DNA of 64,000 nt from Streptomyces rugosispiralis (GCF_024505145.1 NZ_JANIAA010000006.1:62001-126000); one strand, 5' to 3'. Counted from the first letter of the stretch, positions 27,493-40,898 are shown. A program made the numbers and translations. Notes: generated by a model from the letters alone, not told the origin.

Positions 27493-27966
27493 ATGCTAAA
27501 GACCATGCCGGATCTGTCCCGCCCCCAGCACCAGGCGGAGGCGCCCCCCGATGACGCGGCCGCCGTGAGTGCCCTGCGGTCCGGAGTGATGCGTCTCTCG
27601 CGGCGGCTCAAGCACCAGCGGGTGGACGAATCGCTCAGCCCGACCGAGATGGCGGTCCTGGGCACGCTGGCCCAGTGCGGCTCCGCCACCCCCGGCGAGC
27701 TGGCCCGCAAGGAGCACGTCCAGCCGCCGTCGATGACCCGCATCGTGGCGCTGCTGGAGGCCAAGGGACTGGTCAGGCTCGAGCCGCATCCGGAGGACCG
27801 GCGGCAGAAAGTCGTCTCGCCGACCGAGCGGGCTGAGGCCATGCTCGAAGAGAGCCGACGCAAGCGCAACGCCTGGCTGGCCGAGCTGGTCGGGGAGCTG
27901 ACCGAGGACGAGTGGGACGTGCTGCGCGCCGCCGCGCCCGTGCTGGAGAAGCTCGCGCATATGTAA
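27493..27966 (+). CDS. MarR-family transcriptional regulator
   Basis: 157 residues with a winged helix-turn-helix: SPTEMAVLGTLAQCGSATPGELARKEHVQPPS forms the recognition region (residues ~45-80), and EPHPEDRRQKVV the wing with its conserved DxR turn. MarR proteins are dimeric repressors released by small ligands. The MFS gene starts 35 bases downstream on the same strand, so this is probably its local repressor. ATG 27493 has GAGG nine bases upstream; ATG 27505 is an in-frame alternative. Confidence 0.93.
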   Translation: MLKTMPDLSRPQHQAEAPPDDAAAVSALRSGVMRLSRRLKHQRVDESLSPTEMAVLGTLAQCGSATPGELARKEHVQPPSMTRIVALLEAKGLVRLEPHPEDRRQKVVSPTERAEAMLEESRRKRNAWLAELVGELTEDEWDVLRAAAPVLEKLAHM

Positions 27967-28000
27967 GAACTGACCCGAGGCAGCCAGGAGGCGAACGCAC

Positions 28001-29434
28001 TTGAGTACGGGACCCGGAGCAGACTCCGCACCCGCACCGAAGAACCCCGCAGACTCCGGAGACCCCGGAGGTCCGGGAAACCCGGGCAACTCCGGAATCC
28101 CCGTATCCGACCCCGCACCCGCCGTCACCGCGGGACGCACCCGGGGCGGGACCTTCCGTTCGCTGAGGATCCGCAACTACCGCCTGTTCGCGACCGGTGC
28201 CATGATCTCCAACACCGGCACCTGGATGTCGCGGATCGCCCAGGACTGGCTCGTCCTCAGTATCACCGGCTCCTCCACCGCGGTCGGCATCACCACCGCG
28301 CTGCAGTTCCTGCCCATGCTGCTCTTCGGCCTCTACGGCGGGGTCATCGCGGACCGATGTCCCCGGCGCCGGCTGCTGCTGTTCACCCAGACCGCGCTGG
28401 GGCTGTGCGGGCTCGCCCTCGCCGCCCTCACCCTCAGCGGCCATGTGCAGGTCTGGCACGTCTATCTGATCGCGTTCCTGCTCGGCATGGTCACCGTCGT
28501 CGACAACCCGACCCGCCAGGTCTTCGTCAACGAGATGGTCGGCCCCAAGGACCTGCGGAACGCGGTGAGCCTCAACTCCGCGAACTTCCAGTCCGCCCGG
28601 CTGATCGGCCCGGCGGTCGCCGGTGTGCTGATCACCGCCGTGGGCAGCGGCTGGGCCTTCCTGATCAACGGAGTCTCCTTCGCCGCCCCGATCATCGGGC
28701 TGCTGCTGATGCGCACCAGCGAGCTGTACAAGGTCGAGCGGGCGCCGCGCGGCAAGGGACAGTTGCGGGAGGGGCTGCGCTATGTGGCCGGGAACCCCGA
28801 TCTGATCTGGCCGATCGTGCTCGTCGGCTTCATCGGAACCTTCGGCTTCAACTTCCCGATCTGGCTGAGCGCCTTCGCCGACGATGTCTTCCACGCCGGG
28901 CCGGGTACGTACGGCCTGCTCAACACCCTGATCGCGATCGGCTCGGTGGCCGGCGCGCTGCTCGCCGCCCGGCGCGTGGTGGCCCGGCGGCGGCTGCTGG
29001 TCGGGGCCGCGCTGATGTTCGGCGTACTGGAGATGGTCGCGGCGGCCACCCCGTACTTCTGGCTCTTCGCGGCGCTCATGGTGCCGATCGGGATCTTCAG
29101 CCTGACCTTCAACGTGACCGCGAACTCCAGCGTCCAGCTCGCGACGGATCCCGCGATGCGGGGCCGGGTGATGAGCCTGTTCATGATGGTCTTCGTCGGC
29201 GGTACGCCGATCGGCGGCCCGCTGGTGGGCTGGCTGACCGACACCTGTGGCGCGCGTATCGGCTTCGCCGCGGGCGGCCTGATCTCGGCGGCCGCCGCGG
29301 CCGCGGTGGGGCTGATCCTGGTCCGGGCCGGCGGCCTGCGGCTGAAGCTGGATCTGCGCCGGGGCCGCCCGCATGTGATCTTCGTGCCCCGGACCCCGGA
29401 GCCGGAGGACAAGCCACTGGCCGCCACGGCCTGA
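28001..29434 (+). CDS. MFS transporter, drug/siderophore-exporter type
   Basis: 477 residues, with twelve membrane segments predicted. TGTWMSRIAQDWLVLSITGSS and GGVIADRCPRRRLLL match the MFS_3/EntS-like exporter group. The first ~45 residues are a disordered Pro/Gly/Asn-rich tail (SGDPGGPGNPGNSG). The start is TTG 28001 with AGGAGG nine bases upstream. It is in an operon with the MarR gene, which suggests ligand-induced export. Confidence 0.9.
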   Translation: MSTGPGADSAPAPKNPADSGDPGGPGNPGNSGIPVSDPAPAVTAGRTRGGTFRSLRIRNYRLFATGAMISNTGTWMSRIAQDWLVLSITGSSTAVGITTALQFLPMLLFGLYGGVIADRCPRRRLLLFTQTALGLCGLALAALTLSGHVQVWHVYLIAFLLGMVTVVDNPTRQVFVNEMVGPKDLRNAVSLNSANFQSARLIGPAVAGVLITAVGSGWAFLINGVSFAAPIIGLLLMRTSELYKVERAPRGKGQLREGLRYVAGNPDLIWPIVLVGFIGTFGFNFPIWLSAFADDVFHAGPGTYGLLNTLIAIGSVAGALLAARRVVARRRLLVGAALMFGVLEMVAAATPYFWLFAALMVPIGIFSLTFNVTANSSVQLATDPAMRGRVMSLFMMVFVGGTPIGGPLVGWLTDTCGARIGFAAGGLISAAAAAAVGLILVRAGGLRLKLDLRRGRPHVIFVPRTPEPEDKPLAATA

Positions 29435-29488
29435 ACCGCCTCTTCCGCCTTGCCGGGGCTCCGCCCCGGGCCCCGCTCCGCAAACTCC

Positions 29489-29504
29489 CCCAGCTACCGC
29501 TGGG
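29489..29504. repeat. Dispersed Streptomyces hairpin element
   Basis: CCCAGC-TACC-GCTGGG, followed by AGGTGCCCCC. I recall this element as common in Streptomyces intergenic DNA. It lies downstream of the MFS gene and may act as a terminator. A GGGGCTCCGCCCC hairpin precedes it. Confidence 0.65.
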
Positions 29505-29547
29505 AGGTGCCCCCTGGCGGGGCTGAGTTGTGCGGGAGACTGGGCGG

Positions 29548-30141
29548 ATGAGACTGTTCGCCGCCGTGTTGCCGCCGGAGACGGCCGTCGCCGAACTGGC
29601 CGCGCGGGTCGAGGCGCTCCGGGGGCTGCCCGGGGCGGACGGGCTGCGCTGGACCGAGCGGGAGGGCTGGCACTTCACGCTCGCCTTCTTCGGCGAGGTG
29701 GCCGAGGACGTGGTGCCCGAGCTGCGCACCAGGCTGGCCCGCGCCGCCCATCGGCACCACCCCCATGAGCTGCGGCTCGCGGGCGGCGGCCGGTTCGACG
29801 ACCGGGTGGTGTGGGTGGGCGTCGACGGCGACAGCGAGGCCCTGCGGCGGCTGGCCGACTCCGCCGAGGCGGGGGGCCGGCGGGCCGGGGTCCCGATGGA
29901 CCGGCACCGCCCGTACCATCCGCATCTGACCATCGCCCGCGCCCGCTCCTCGCGCCACGGCTCCCCGCGCCACACCTCCGCCACCAGCCTCGCGCCGTAC
30001 GTGGACGGGCTCACCGACTTCGCGGGCCGGGAGTGGACCGTGGGCGAGCTCAGCCTGGTGCGCAGCCATCCACCGGCCCCGGGCGTCCCCGGGCAGCAGC
30101 CGCGGTACGAGGTGGTCGCGGCCTGGCCGCTGGGGCACTGA
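29548..30141 (+). CDS. thpR: RNA 2',3'-cyclic phosphodiesterase (2H superfamily)
   Basis: 197 residues. The two catalytic HxTx motifs, HFTL near residue 35 and HLTI near 130, define the 2H phosphoesterase superfamily; the N-terminal MRLFAAVLPPE is typical of ThpR/LigT. The enzyme opens 2',3'-cyclic phosphates on RNA to 2'-phosphates. Start ATG 29548 begins the fold exactly; GTG 29530 is in frame but adds six residues. It stands alone between an MFS gene and a tiny membrane ORF. Confidence 0.92.
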   Translation: MRLFAAVLPPETAVAELAARVEALRGLPGADGLRWTEREGWHFTLAFFGEVAEDVVPELRTRLARAAHRHHPHELRLAGGGRFDDRVVWVGVDGDSEALRRLADSAEAGGRRAGVPMDRHRPYHPHLTIARARSSRHGSPRHTSATSLAPYVDGLTDFAGREWTVGELSLVRSHPPAPGVPGQQPRYEVVAAWPLGH

Positions 30142-30163
30142 GCGGTCCGGCTAATCTCGAGGT

Positions 30164-30253
30164 GTGGACCCGAAGACCAGAAACATGATCATGAGTGGCG
30201 CGCTGGTGCTGATTCTCGTCGTCGTCGCGGCGGCGGCCGCCCTCGGAGGCTGA
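30164..30253 (+). CDS. 29-residue single-span membrane peptide
   Basis: The frame VDPKTRNMIMSGALVL and the rest is a short polar head followed by one hydrophobic span of Leu/Val/Ala, ending GG. It starts 22 bases after thpR and is followed ten bases later by a strong terminator, which supports a real transcript end. GAGG lies only one base before the GTG, which is unusually close; an internal ATG is possible. Small proteins of this shape are common in Streptomyces but this one has no known role. Confidence 0.5.
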   Translation: MDPKTRNMIMSGALVLILVVVAAAAALGG

Positions 30254-30262
30254 GAACGGAAA

Positions 30263-30300
30263 GAGGGGGGTGTGGGCCGCCTGCGGCCCACACCCCCCTC
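30263..30300. terminator. Bidirectional terminator, 18-bp perfect stem
   Basis: Arms 30263-30280 and 30283-30300 are exact complements (GAGGGGGGTGTGGGCCGC and its reverse complement). It separates the small membrane ORF and the converging aldo/keto reductase gene. Confidence 0.93.
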
Positions 30301-30335
30301 ATGGCTCTCGCCCTCGGCCGCCAGGAGCCGCTCGG

Positions 30336-31331
30336 CTACCAGGCGAACGCCTCCGGCGACGGACCCGGACCCGGGAAGATCTCGTCCAGCTCCGTCAGCA
30401 CCGCCTCGTCCAGCTTCAGCTCCGACGCCCGCACCGCCGACGCCAGCTGCTCGGCCGTGCGCGGACCCACGATCGGGCCGGTGACCCCGGGCCGGGTGAG
30501 CAGCCAGGCCAGGGCCGCCTCGCCGGGCTCGATGCCGTGCTTGGCCAGCAGGTCCTCGTACCGCTGGATCTGGTCGCGCACCGTCGCGTTCTTCAGCGCG
30601 TCGGCGCTGCGCCCGGACGTGCTGCGCGAACCGCCGCCCTCGCGCTCCTTGCGGAGCGCGCCGCCGAGCAGCCCGCCGTGCAGCGGCGACCAGGGGATGA
30701 TGCCCACGCCGTAGCCCTGCGCGGCCGGGATGACCTCCATCTCGGCGCGGCGCTCGGCCAGGTTGTACAGGCACTGCTCGCTGACCAGCCCGTACGAGCC
30801 GCGGCGGGCCGCGGCCTCATTGGCCTGGGCGATGTGCCAGCCCGCGTGGTTGGAGGAGCCCGCGTAGACGATCTTGCCCTGCTGTACGAGGACGTCGATG
30901 GCCTGCCAGATCTCGTCCCACGGGGTGGAGCGGTCCACGTGGTGGAACTGGTAGAGATCGATGTAGTCCGTGCCCAGCCGCTTGAGGCTGGCGTCCACGG
31001 CCCGGCGGATGTTCACGGCCGAGAGCTTGTCGCTGTTGGGCCAGGGCTCACCCTCGGCGGCCATGTTTCCGTACACCTTGGTCGCGAGGACCGTCTTCTC
31101 GCGCCGCCCGCCGCCCTTGGCGAACCAGCTCCCGATGATTTCCTCGGTGCGGCCCTTGTTCTCGCCCCAGCCGTACACATTGGCGGTGTCGAAGAAGTTG
31201 ATGCCCGCGTCGAGCGCGGCATCCATGATCGAGTGGCTGTCGGTCTCCTCCGTCTGCGGACCGAAGTTCATGGTGCCGAGGACGATGCGGCTGACCTTGA
31301 GACCTGTGCGTCCGAGCTGCGTGTACTCCAT
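30336..31331 (-). CDS. Aldo/keto reductase
   Basis: 331 residues, a TIM-barrel NADPH-dependent carbonyl reductase. The catalytic residues are in place: Asp and Tyr in FFDTANVYGWG (near 48-53), Lys in VLATKVYG (near 86) and His in YQFHHVD (near 130). The cofactor loop GPRTAEQL is near 293. The sequence groups with the yeast aryl-alcohol/YajO-like branch. Ribosome site is weak. Natural substrate is not evident; neighbours give no clue. Confidence 0.93.
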   Translation of the reverse strand: MEYTQLGRTGLKVSRIVLGTMNFGPQTEETDSHSIMDAALDAGINFFDTANVYGWGENKGRTEEIIGSWFAKGGGRREKTVLATKVYGNMAAEGEPWPNSDKLSAVNIRRAVDASLKRLGTDYIDLYQFHHVDRSTPWDEIWQAIDVLVQQGKIVYAGSSNHAGWHIAQANEAAARRGSYGLVSEQCLYNLAERRAEMEVIPAAQGYGVGIIPWSPLHGGLLGGALRKEREGGGSRSTSGRSADALKNATVRDQIQRYEDLLAKHGIEPGEAALAWLLTRPGVTGPIVGPRTAEQLASAVRASELKLDEAVLTELDEIFPGPGPSPEAFAW

Positions 31332-31442
31332 GGGGATCAGCCAAGCCGTTGGAGTGCGCTCTAATCAAGGGGGGTGGGCCGGATGCTCGGTCATCGGCGG
31401 CGGCAGGGTCCCGGCCGGGAATTCCCGGTGGAAAACCCGAAA

Positions 31443-31480
31443 GCCCGCTTTTTGGCCCCCCGTGCGGTCAAAAAGCGGGC
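31443..31480 (-). terminator. Terminator of the 31600-32151 membrane protein gene
   Basis: Arms GCCCGCTTTTTG (31443-31454) and CAAAAAGCGGGC (31469-31480) with a 14-base loop, 120 bases past the stop of the minus-strand gene. Confidence 0.8.
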
Positions 31481-31599
31481 GTCTTGGGGTTTCGCGGCCC
31501 GGGTCGGATTTCGATCGAACTCCAGTTGAACTCCAGTCGAGCGTGCTCGCCGGAGCCGGCCGCTGAATATGGTCGCCAAATGCGACCGGTCTTTTCGGA

Positions 31600-32151
31600 T
31601 TACCGGGCGGCGCGGGATTTCATAAAGCCGAGAACGCCGAGGGCCAGGGCCATCAGGGCGCCGATGAGGGCCATGTAGAGCCCCGGTCCCGCGGTCATGT
31701 CGTACAGCTTCGCGGCCTGCTCCGCCGCCTTCTCCGCGACCTGCTGCGACACCCCCTCCTCGTCCTTCAGCTTCTGGGTGACCAGCCGCTCGGGGTCCGC
31801 CATGTTGATGACCGCGACAATGGCCATGGCCAGCCCCAGAACGCCGCCGACCAGGTAGAGCGCCGCCTTCTTGGTGACCATGGCGGCGATGAACAGGACC
31901 GCCGCGACCAGGGCGATGATCAGCGTGATGATGCCGTCGCCGTCCATGCCCTTGATGCCCCCGGTGGCGCCCTCGGCGTCGGAGATCACCCAGTTCACCA
32001 TGGAGCCGACCAGCGCGATGACCGAGCCGACGATCGCGAAGATCGCGATCTTCTTGGACGGCGCGGCCGGTGCCGCGCCATGGTTCGGGGCACCGGCGGA
32101 ATGCGTGGGCGGTGCGGTTTGCGCATAAGAGGACTGGCTGTATTCGCTCAT
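31600..32151 (-). CDS. Four-span membrane protein, function unknown
   Basis: 183 residues. A ~30-residue Ala/Pro/Ser-rich cytoplasmic tail is followed by hydrophobic segments around residues 35-55, 75-92, 97-118 and 160-178. The loop between the last two is charged (VTQKLKDEEGVSQQVAEKAAEQ), with helix-forming repeats. I do not recognise a family. It has its own terminator and an AT-rich upstream region, suggesting single-gene control. Confidence 0.8.
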   Translation of the reverse strand: MSEYSQSSYAQTAPPTHSAGAPNHGAAPAAPSKKIAIFAIVGSVIALVGSMVNWVISDAEGATGGIKGMDGDGIITLIIALVAAVLFIAAMVTKKAALYLVGGVLGLAMAIVAVINMADPERLVTQKLKDEEGVSQQVAEKAAEQAAKLYDMTAGPGLYMALIGALMALALGVLGFMKSRAAR

Positions 32152-32254
32152 GGGCTCAGACCGTAAGCGGGGCCTTTCCGCATTGCAATGCCGCCGCCCG
32201 CTATGCCGTCAATGACCGATAAATTTCTCGCCGAAATAATCCCCGGATGAGGTC

Positions 32255-32276
32255 AAATAATCTCGGGGTTATTTGG
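32255..32276. promoter_or_regulatory. Inverted repeat, candidate operator
   Basis: CAAATAA and TTATTTG separated by TCTCGGGG, roughly 100 bases upstream of the 31600-32151 gene's start on the divergent side. A further CAAATAATTG follows at about 32291. Confidence 0.5.
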
Positions 32277-32318
32277 GAGTGGCCGCCCGCGCAAATAATT
32301 GACAGACGTTATCTGCCC

Positions 32319-32345
32319 GTGATCGCGGAAGTCATGCGCGATCAC
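32319..32345. promoter_or_regulatory. Perfect 9-bp inverted repeat with 9-bp spacer
   Basis: GTGATCGCG and CGCGATCAC flank GAAGTCATG. It overlaps the first of two 22-bp direct repeats (32325-32346 and 32347-32368). It may be an operator for the secreted protein gene beginning at 32491. Confidence 0.5.
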
Positions 32346-32490
32346 GGCGGAAGTCATGCGCGGTCATGGAAGTCATGCCGGAGCGGAGGGCGGGAACCCC
32401 TGTCCGGGCGGAAGCCATGCGTGGCCGGAGCGGTCTCCTCGGCGTGGTCCCGGCGCCGGACGCCCCCGGCGGGATGGCAGGCTTGGGCCC

Positions 32491-33495
32491 ATGCGTCCGC
32501 TTCCGTTCGTACTCGGTGCCGCCGCGCTGCTGACCGTGTCCGCAGCCGCCCCGGCCGCCGCCGACGACTCGTCGTCGCCGTCCCCGTTCACGATCCAGGA
32601 TCCACGGATCACCGAGTCCAGCGGCCTCGCCGCGAGCCGTCTCCACCCCGGCGTCTACTGGACGCACAACGACAGCTCGGACGGCCCGTACGTCTACGCC
32701 GTGGACAGCAGGACCGGGAAGACGGTCGCGCGGGTCACCCTGCGGGGGATAGGGGATCCCCGCGATGTGGAAGCGATCTCGATAGGGCCGGACGGCAATA
32801 TCTACGTCGGCGACATCGGCGACAACCTGGGCGGTCAGTGGTCCCATGTGTGGATCTACCGCTTCCCGGAGCCGAAGCGGCTGAAGGACGTCACCGTCAC
32901 CGCGACCCAGTTCACCGTCAAGTACCAGGGCGGGCCGCGCAACGCCGAGGCGCTGATGGTCCATCCCAAGACGGGCCGCGTCTACATCGCCAGCAAGAGC
33001 GACGAGGACGGCGGGCTGTACGCCGGACCGGCCACGCTGAGCCCCTCCGGGGTGAATGTCTTCCAGCGGGTCTCCGACATCGACATGGAGGTCACCGACG
33101 GGGCGTGCTCCCCGGACGGCACCCGGCTGGTGCTCCGCGGCTACTTCTCGGCCGCCGAGTACCGCTGGCGGAACGGAAAGCCGACGCGGCTGAAGGAGGA
33201 GCCGGGGCTGCCGCTCCAGCGGCAGGGCGAGTCGGTCACCTTCACCCCGGACGGCGGCACCCTCATGTACGGCACCGAGGGCGTGGGCTCCAAGGTGACG
33301 CCGGTGGACCTGGGCGGGGAACTGCTGCCGGACGCCACGGCGAAGGAGCAGAAGAAGAACGGGGAGTACTCCGACCGCGTCGACGGCAAGCTCACCGACG
33401 GCGACAAGAACGGCAACCTGGTCAAGGCCGGGTTCACCTTCGTCGGCGCGCTGGTGGTCTTCCTCGGCCTGCGCAGGCTCTTCCGCCGGAGCTGA
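32491..33495 (+). CDS. Exported, membrane-anchored beta-propeller-like protein
   Basis: 334 residues. An N-terminal signal peptide (PFVLGAAALLTVSAAAPAAA, cleavage after about residue 23) is followed by repeated beta-rich units with SPDGTR- and TPDGGT-like turns (DGNIYVGDIGDN, NAEALMVHPKTGRVYI), suggesting a beta-propeller, and a C-terminal membrane span with a basic tail (GFTFVGALVVFLGLRRLFRR). The mature protein should face outward, tethered at its C-terminus. No catalytic motif or partner gene is evident. ATG 32491 begins the signal peptide. Confidence 0.85.
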   Translation: MRPLPFVLGAAALLTVSAAAPAAADDSSSPSPFTIQDPRITESSGLAASRLHPGVYWTHNDSSDGPYVYAVDSRTGKTVARVTLRGIGDPRDVEAISIGPDGNIYVGDIGDNLGGQWSHVWIYRFPEPKRLKDVTVTATQFTVKYQGGPRNAEALMVHPKTGRVYIASKSDEDGGLYAGPATLSPSGVNVFQRVSDIDMEVTDGACSPDGTRLVLRGYFSAAEYRWRNGKPTRLKEEPGLPLQRQGESVTFTPDGGTLMYGTEGVGSKVTPVDLGGELLPDATAKEQKKNGEYSDRVDGKLTDGDKNGNLVKAGFTFVGALVVFLGLRRLFRRS

Positions 33496-33514
33496 ATCGC
33501 GTCCGGGTACGCGA

Positions 33515-33549
33515 AGGGGCCCGCGGCCGGTGATCGGCCGCGGGCCCCT
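33515..33549. terminator. Bidirectional terminator
   Basis: Fifteen-base arms AGGGGCCCGCGGCCG and complement with loop GTGAT, between converging genes ending at 33495 and 33581. Confidence 0.92.
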
Positions 33550-33580
33550 GACGCTCGGAGGGCGCCCTCGGAGCGAGTGC

Positions 33581-38133
<4,553 letters not shown>

Positions 38134-38304
38134 CCCACGAGCCCCGCCGCCCACGGTCCCGCAGCCTTTTCCGGGCACGGGGCCGTGGGTGACCGCGAGC
38201 GGTCGGTCTGGTGCAACTGAAGGGCTACCGACGGCTGTTGCGTCATACCCCGGAGGTAGGGGAGGTACAGCCCGGCGGGGGATCCGTACGCGTATCCGGT
38301 TCCT

Positions 38305-38316
38305 GAAAGATCTTTC
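38305..38316. promoter_or_regulatory. 12-bp palindrome upstream of the secreted peptidase gene
   Basis: GAAAGATCTTTC, perfect, 34 bases before the GTG start. The position fits an operator or a -10-proximal element, but no regulator can be named. Confidence 0.45.
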
Positions 38317-38349
38317 CTGTCCGAACATGCGACCGGAAGGATCGATATT

Positions 38350-39984
38350 GTGCGCAGACAACGTCTCGCGCCCCTGTTGGCCGTGAGTGTCACGGCAACG
38401 CTGGCTCCCGCGCTCGCCACCTCGACGGCCACCGCCGCTCCGGCCGTCACCCCGTCGACTGCCTCCTCGACCGCCCCCACGGGCGAGCTGGACCGGTATG
38501 TGAAGCAGAAGCCGCGGTGGAAGCGGTGCGAAGGCGACTCTCCGGCGGAGTTGGAGTGCGCCACGATCAAGGTCCCACTGGACTACCGGGTTCCCGGGGG
38601 CAAGCGGATCGACTTGGCCATATCCCGGATCAAGAGCACCGCGCCCGGTAAGCGGCACGGTGTCCTGTTCTCCAACCCCGGTGGCCCGGGAGGACGGGGG
38701 CTCTACATGCCGCTGGGGATGCAGGACAAGCTCCCCGAGTCGGCACAGCAGAAGTACGACCTCATCGGCTTCGACCCGCGCGGTGTGGGGCAGAGCAGCC
38801 CGGTTTCCTGCGATCTGGAGCCGGAGGAGGAGAACTGGCTTCGGCCGTACAAGGAGGAGACGTTCGACAAGGACGTCGCCTGGGCGCGCGAGGTCGCGAA
38901 CAAGTGCAAGGAGAAAGCGGGCGATACGCTCCCGTACTTCACCACGCGCAACACCGCGCGCGATATGGATCTGATCCGGTCGATCCTCGGTGAGAAGAAG
39001 ATCTCGTACGTGGGTTACTCGTACGGCACCTACCTGGGTGCCGTCTACACCCAGCTCTTCCCGGGCCGTGCCGACCGGTTCGTGCTGGACAGCGCGGTCG
39101 ATCCGGCGCGTGCCTGGCGGGGGATGATCCAGTGGTGGGCGGAGGGCGCCGAGCCCGCGTTCGACCGGTGGACCGAGTGGGCCGCCGAGCGTTCGGAGAA
39201 GTACGGCCTCGGTAAGACCCCGAAGCAGGTCGACCGGACCTTCTGGGATCTGGTCGCGCAGGCCGACGAGAAGCCCATCGAGGTAGACGGGCAGCCGACC
39301 ACCGGTGATGACATCCGCAGCGGTATGCGAGAGGCGGTCTTCAGCCCGAAGTACGCCACCGAGGGGGTCGTGGAGCTGAAGAAGGCCGCAGCCGGCAAGC
39401 CCGCCTCCGCCAAGAAGCTCGCGGCGTTCGCCGGATCCGAGGGGGCCGGGACCGCGGGCGCCGCCGCCGATGCCGCCGAGGTGCCGTCCGACAACATGAC
39501 GGCGAGCTTCTGGGCCGTGGTGTGCGGCGACAACTCGGCCGCGTGGTCCCGCGATCCTGAGAGCTACCGGCAGGACGCCATCGAGGACAAGGGCCGTTAC
39601 CCGCTCTACGGTGACTTCGCCTCCAGCATCAAGCCCTGTGCGTTCTGGGACAAGTCCATGGAACCGGCGACCGAGGTGAACAACAAGGTCGGCTCCCTGG
39701 TCGTCCAGAACGAGTGGGACTCGCAGACCCCGCTGCCCAGCGGCCAGGCACTGCACGCCGACCTGAAGGGCTCGAAAATGGTCACCGTCCTCGGCGGCGA
39801 GGGCCACGGCGTCTACCCGAACGGCAACGCGTGCACGGACGGCACGGTCACCGACTACCTGCTCACCGGCAAGCTCCCGGCCAAGGACGTGACGTGCGAG
39901 GCGACGGCCGACTCGAACGCGGAGGCACGGAAGAACCAGAAGCGGGACGTACTCCCCGGGTCCCCGCTCCCGGAACGTTTCTGA
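38350..39984 (+). CDS. Secreted tripeptidyl aminopeptidase-like alpha/beta hydrolase
   Basis: 544 residues. A signal peptide of about 28-30 residues (LAPLLAVSVTATLAPALATS) sends it out of the cell. The alpha/beta-hydrolase core has the oxyanion segment NPGGPGG near residue 103, nucleophile motif GYSYGTYLG near 222 and the TAP-like C-terminal domain with LVVQNEWDSQTP (acid) and GGEGHGVYP (His), ending in two Cys that could pair. This is the Streptomyces Tap/SlpD-SlpE family, which removes N-terminal tripeptides. GTG 38350 has AAGGA eight bases upstream. Confidence 0.93.
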   Translation: MRRQRLAPLLAVSVTATLAPALATSTATAAPAVTPSTASSTAPTGELDRYVKQKPRWKRCEGDSPAELECATIKVPLDYRVPGGKRIDLAISRIKSTAPGKRHGVLFSNPGGPGGRGLYMPLGMQDKLPESAQQKYDLIGFDPRGVGQSSPVSCDLEPEEENWLRPYKEETFDKDVAWAREVANKCKEKAGDTLPYFTTRNTARDMDLIRSILGEKKISYVGYSYGTYLGAVYTQLFPGRADRFVLDSAVDPARAWRGMIQWWAEGAEPAFDRWTEWAAERSEKYGLGKTPKQVDRTFWDLVAQADEKPIEVDGQPTTGDDIRSGMREAVFSPKYATEGVVELKKAAAGKPASAKKLAAFAGSEGAGTAGAAADAAEVPSDNMTASFWAVVCGDNSAAWSRDPESYRQDAIEDKGRYPLYGDFASSIKPCAFWDKSMEPATEVNNKVGSLVVQNEWDSQTPLPSGQALHADLKGSKMVTVLGGEGHGVYPNGNACTDGTVTDYLLTGKLPAKDVTCEATADSNAEARKNQKRDVLPGSPLPERF

Positions 39985-40040
39985 GCCCGGTCGCATGGCC
40001 CATCGCCGTATGGCCCATTGCCGCATGACCCATTGAAGAC

Positions 40041-40075
40041 GGGGCGGGACCTCCTGGCGGGGGTCCCGCAGCCCC
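40041..40075 (+). terminator. Terminator after the peptidase gene
   Basis: GGGGCGGGACC pairs with GGTCCCGC-A-GCCCC (one bulge). Just before it, 39995-40035 holds three imperfect copies of GCATGGCCCATTGCC. Confidence 0.75.
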
Positions 40076-40210
40076 GCCCCCGGGACGGAACCGTGGGCGT
40101 AGGAACAGTCCAACACTCCTACGGGTGAACCGTGGGCCGACTGTGCGCCGCACCCGAGATCGCTCTCGCTGGTGTCCGAGGCCCGGCCTACCGTGGGGTG
40201 AACAGGCGCC

Positions 40211-40705
40211 GTGCTCCGGCCGGTCAAGCGCGGCCGGCCCTCGATCCCGTTCGTGGCGGTCGTCGAAGCGTATGTGCTCCGGTCGCTGCGCGATTATCTG
40301 AGCATGCCCAAGATCCGCGAAGCGGCCGAAGCGGTGCCCTTGGCGTTCGGCGACGAGTACGGGCTGGCCACCCGCCGGATCGCCACCGACGGTGTCGACA
40401 TCTTCGTGGAAGACGGGGGCGGCGACCTGGCCCGTGCCCGCGACGGTCAGCGGCCCATCAGGAGGGATGGCTGATCCGCCACCTCGGCGAGGTATACGCC
40501 GACGACGAGCAGCACGTTCCGGATGAGGAGTGGATCGCCCATGGATTGGGCCAGGGGTGGGCTCCGCTGACCCAGGACGAACGCATCCGGTACCGCGCAC
40601 ATGAGCGCGGGGCTCTCGCCGACGGGGACCAGCCTCTGTTCTATCTGAGCAAGAAGGACCTGCTGATCGTGGACAAGGTGCGTGGGCAAAGTTCTGCGGC
40701 AACCT
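40211..40705 (+). pseudogene. Deleted toxin-antitoxin remnant: DUF433-like antitoxin fused out of frame to PIN-like toxin
   Basis: The first part (40211 to about 40460) reads as the N-terminal half of a DUF433-type antitoxin: RPVKRGRPSIPFVAVVEAYV, then YGLATRRIATDGVDIFVED. Around 40460-40474 the frame shifts and the sequence becomes the middle of a PIN-like toxin (HLGEVYADDEQ, then WIAHGLGQGWAPLTQDERIR and FYLSKKDLLIVDK). The antitoxin's C-terminal domain, the toxin's N-terminus and the toxin's C-terminus are missing. A deletion across the gene junction explains this. Neither product should be functional. Confidence 0.7.
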
Positions 40706-40898
40706 GAATGTTCAGCGTTCCGAGTCGATCAGCACTAGTCGGCGTGCCCTGACGGGCCGTCCCAACCAGCTGAATCATGCAAGCGTGCTTGATTGTTTCT
40801 CGCCGCGCTGCCACCCTCGCTCGACGAGACGTCAACAAGAGGCGTCGACGAGGCATGAGGAAGCCGACACACGGCTGGCCCGACGACGGGAGCGACGC

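Larger units (their letters stand above)
32152..32490. other. AT-rich divergent control region with palindromes
   Basis: About 340 bp between two divergent genes; the left half is markedly AT-rich for this genome (repeated AAATAAT). It contains an inverted repeat CAAATAA-8 nt-TTATTTG, a second one GTGATCGCG-9 nt-CGCGATCAC, and 22-bp direct repeats at 32325-32368. No gene is supported. Confidence 0.65.

Noticed and set aside
27773..29374. 533-codon minus-strand frame opposite the MFS exporter
   Set aside because: It is a shadow of the transporter codons; no start signal and no fold-like pattern.
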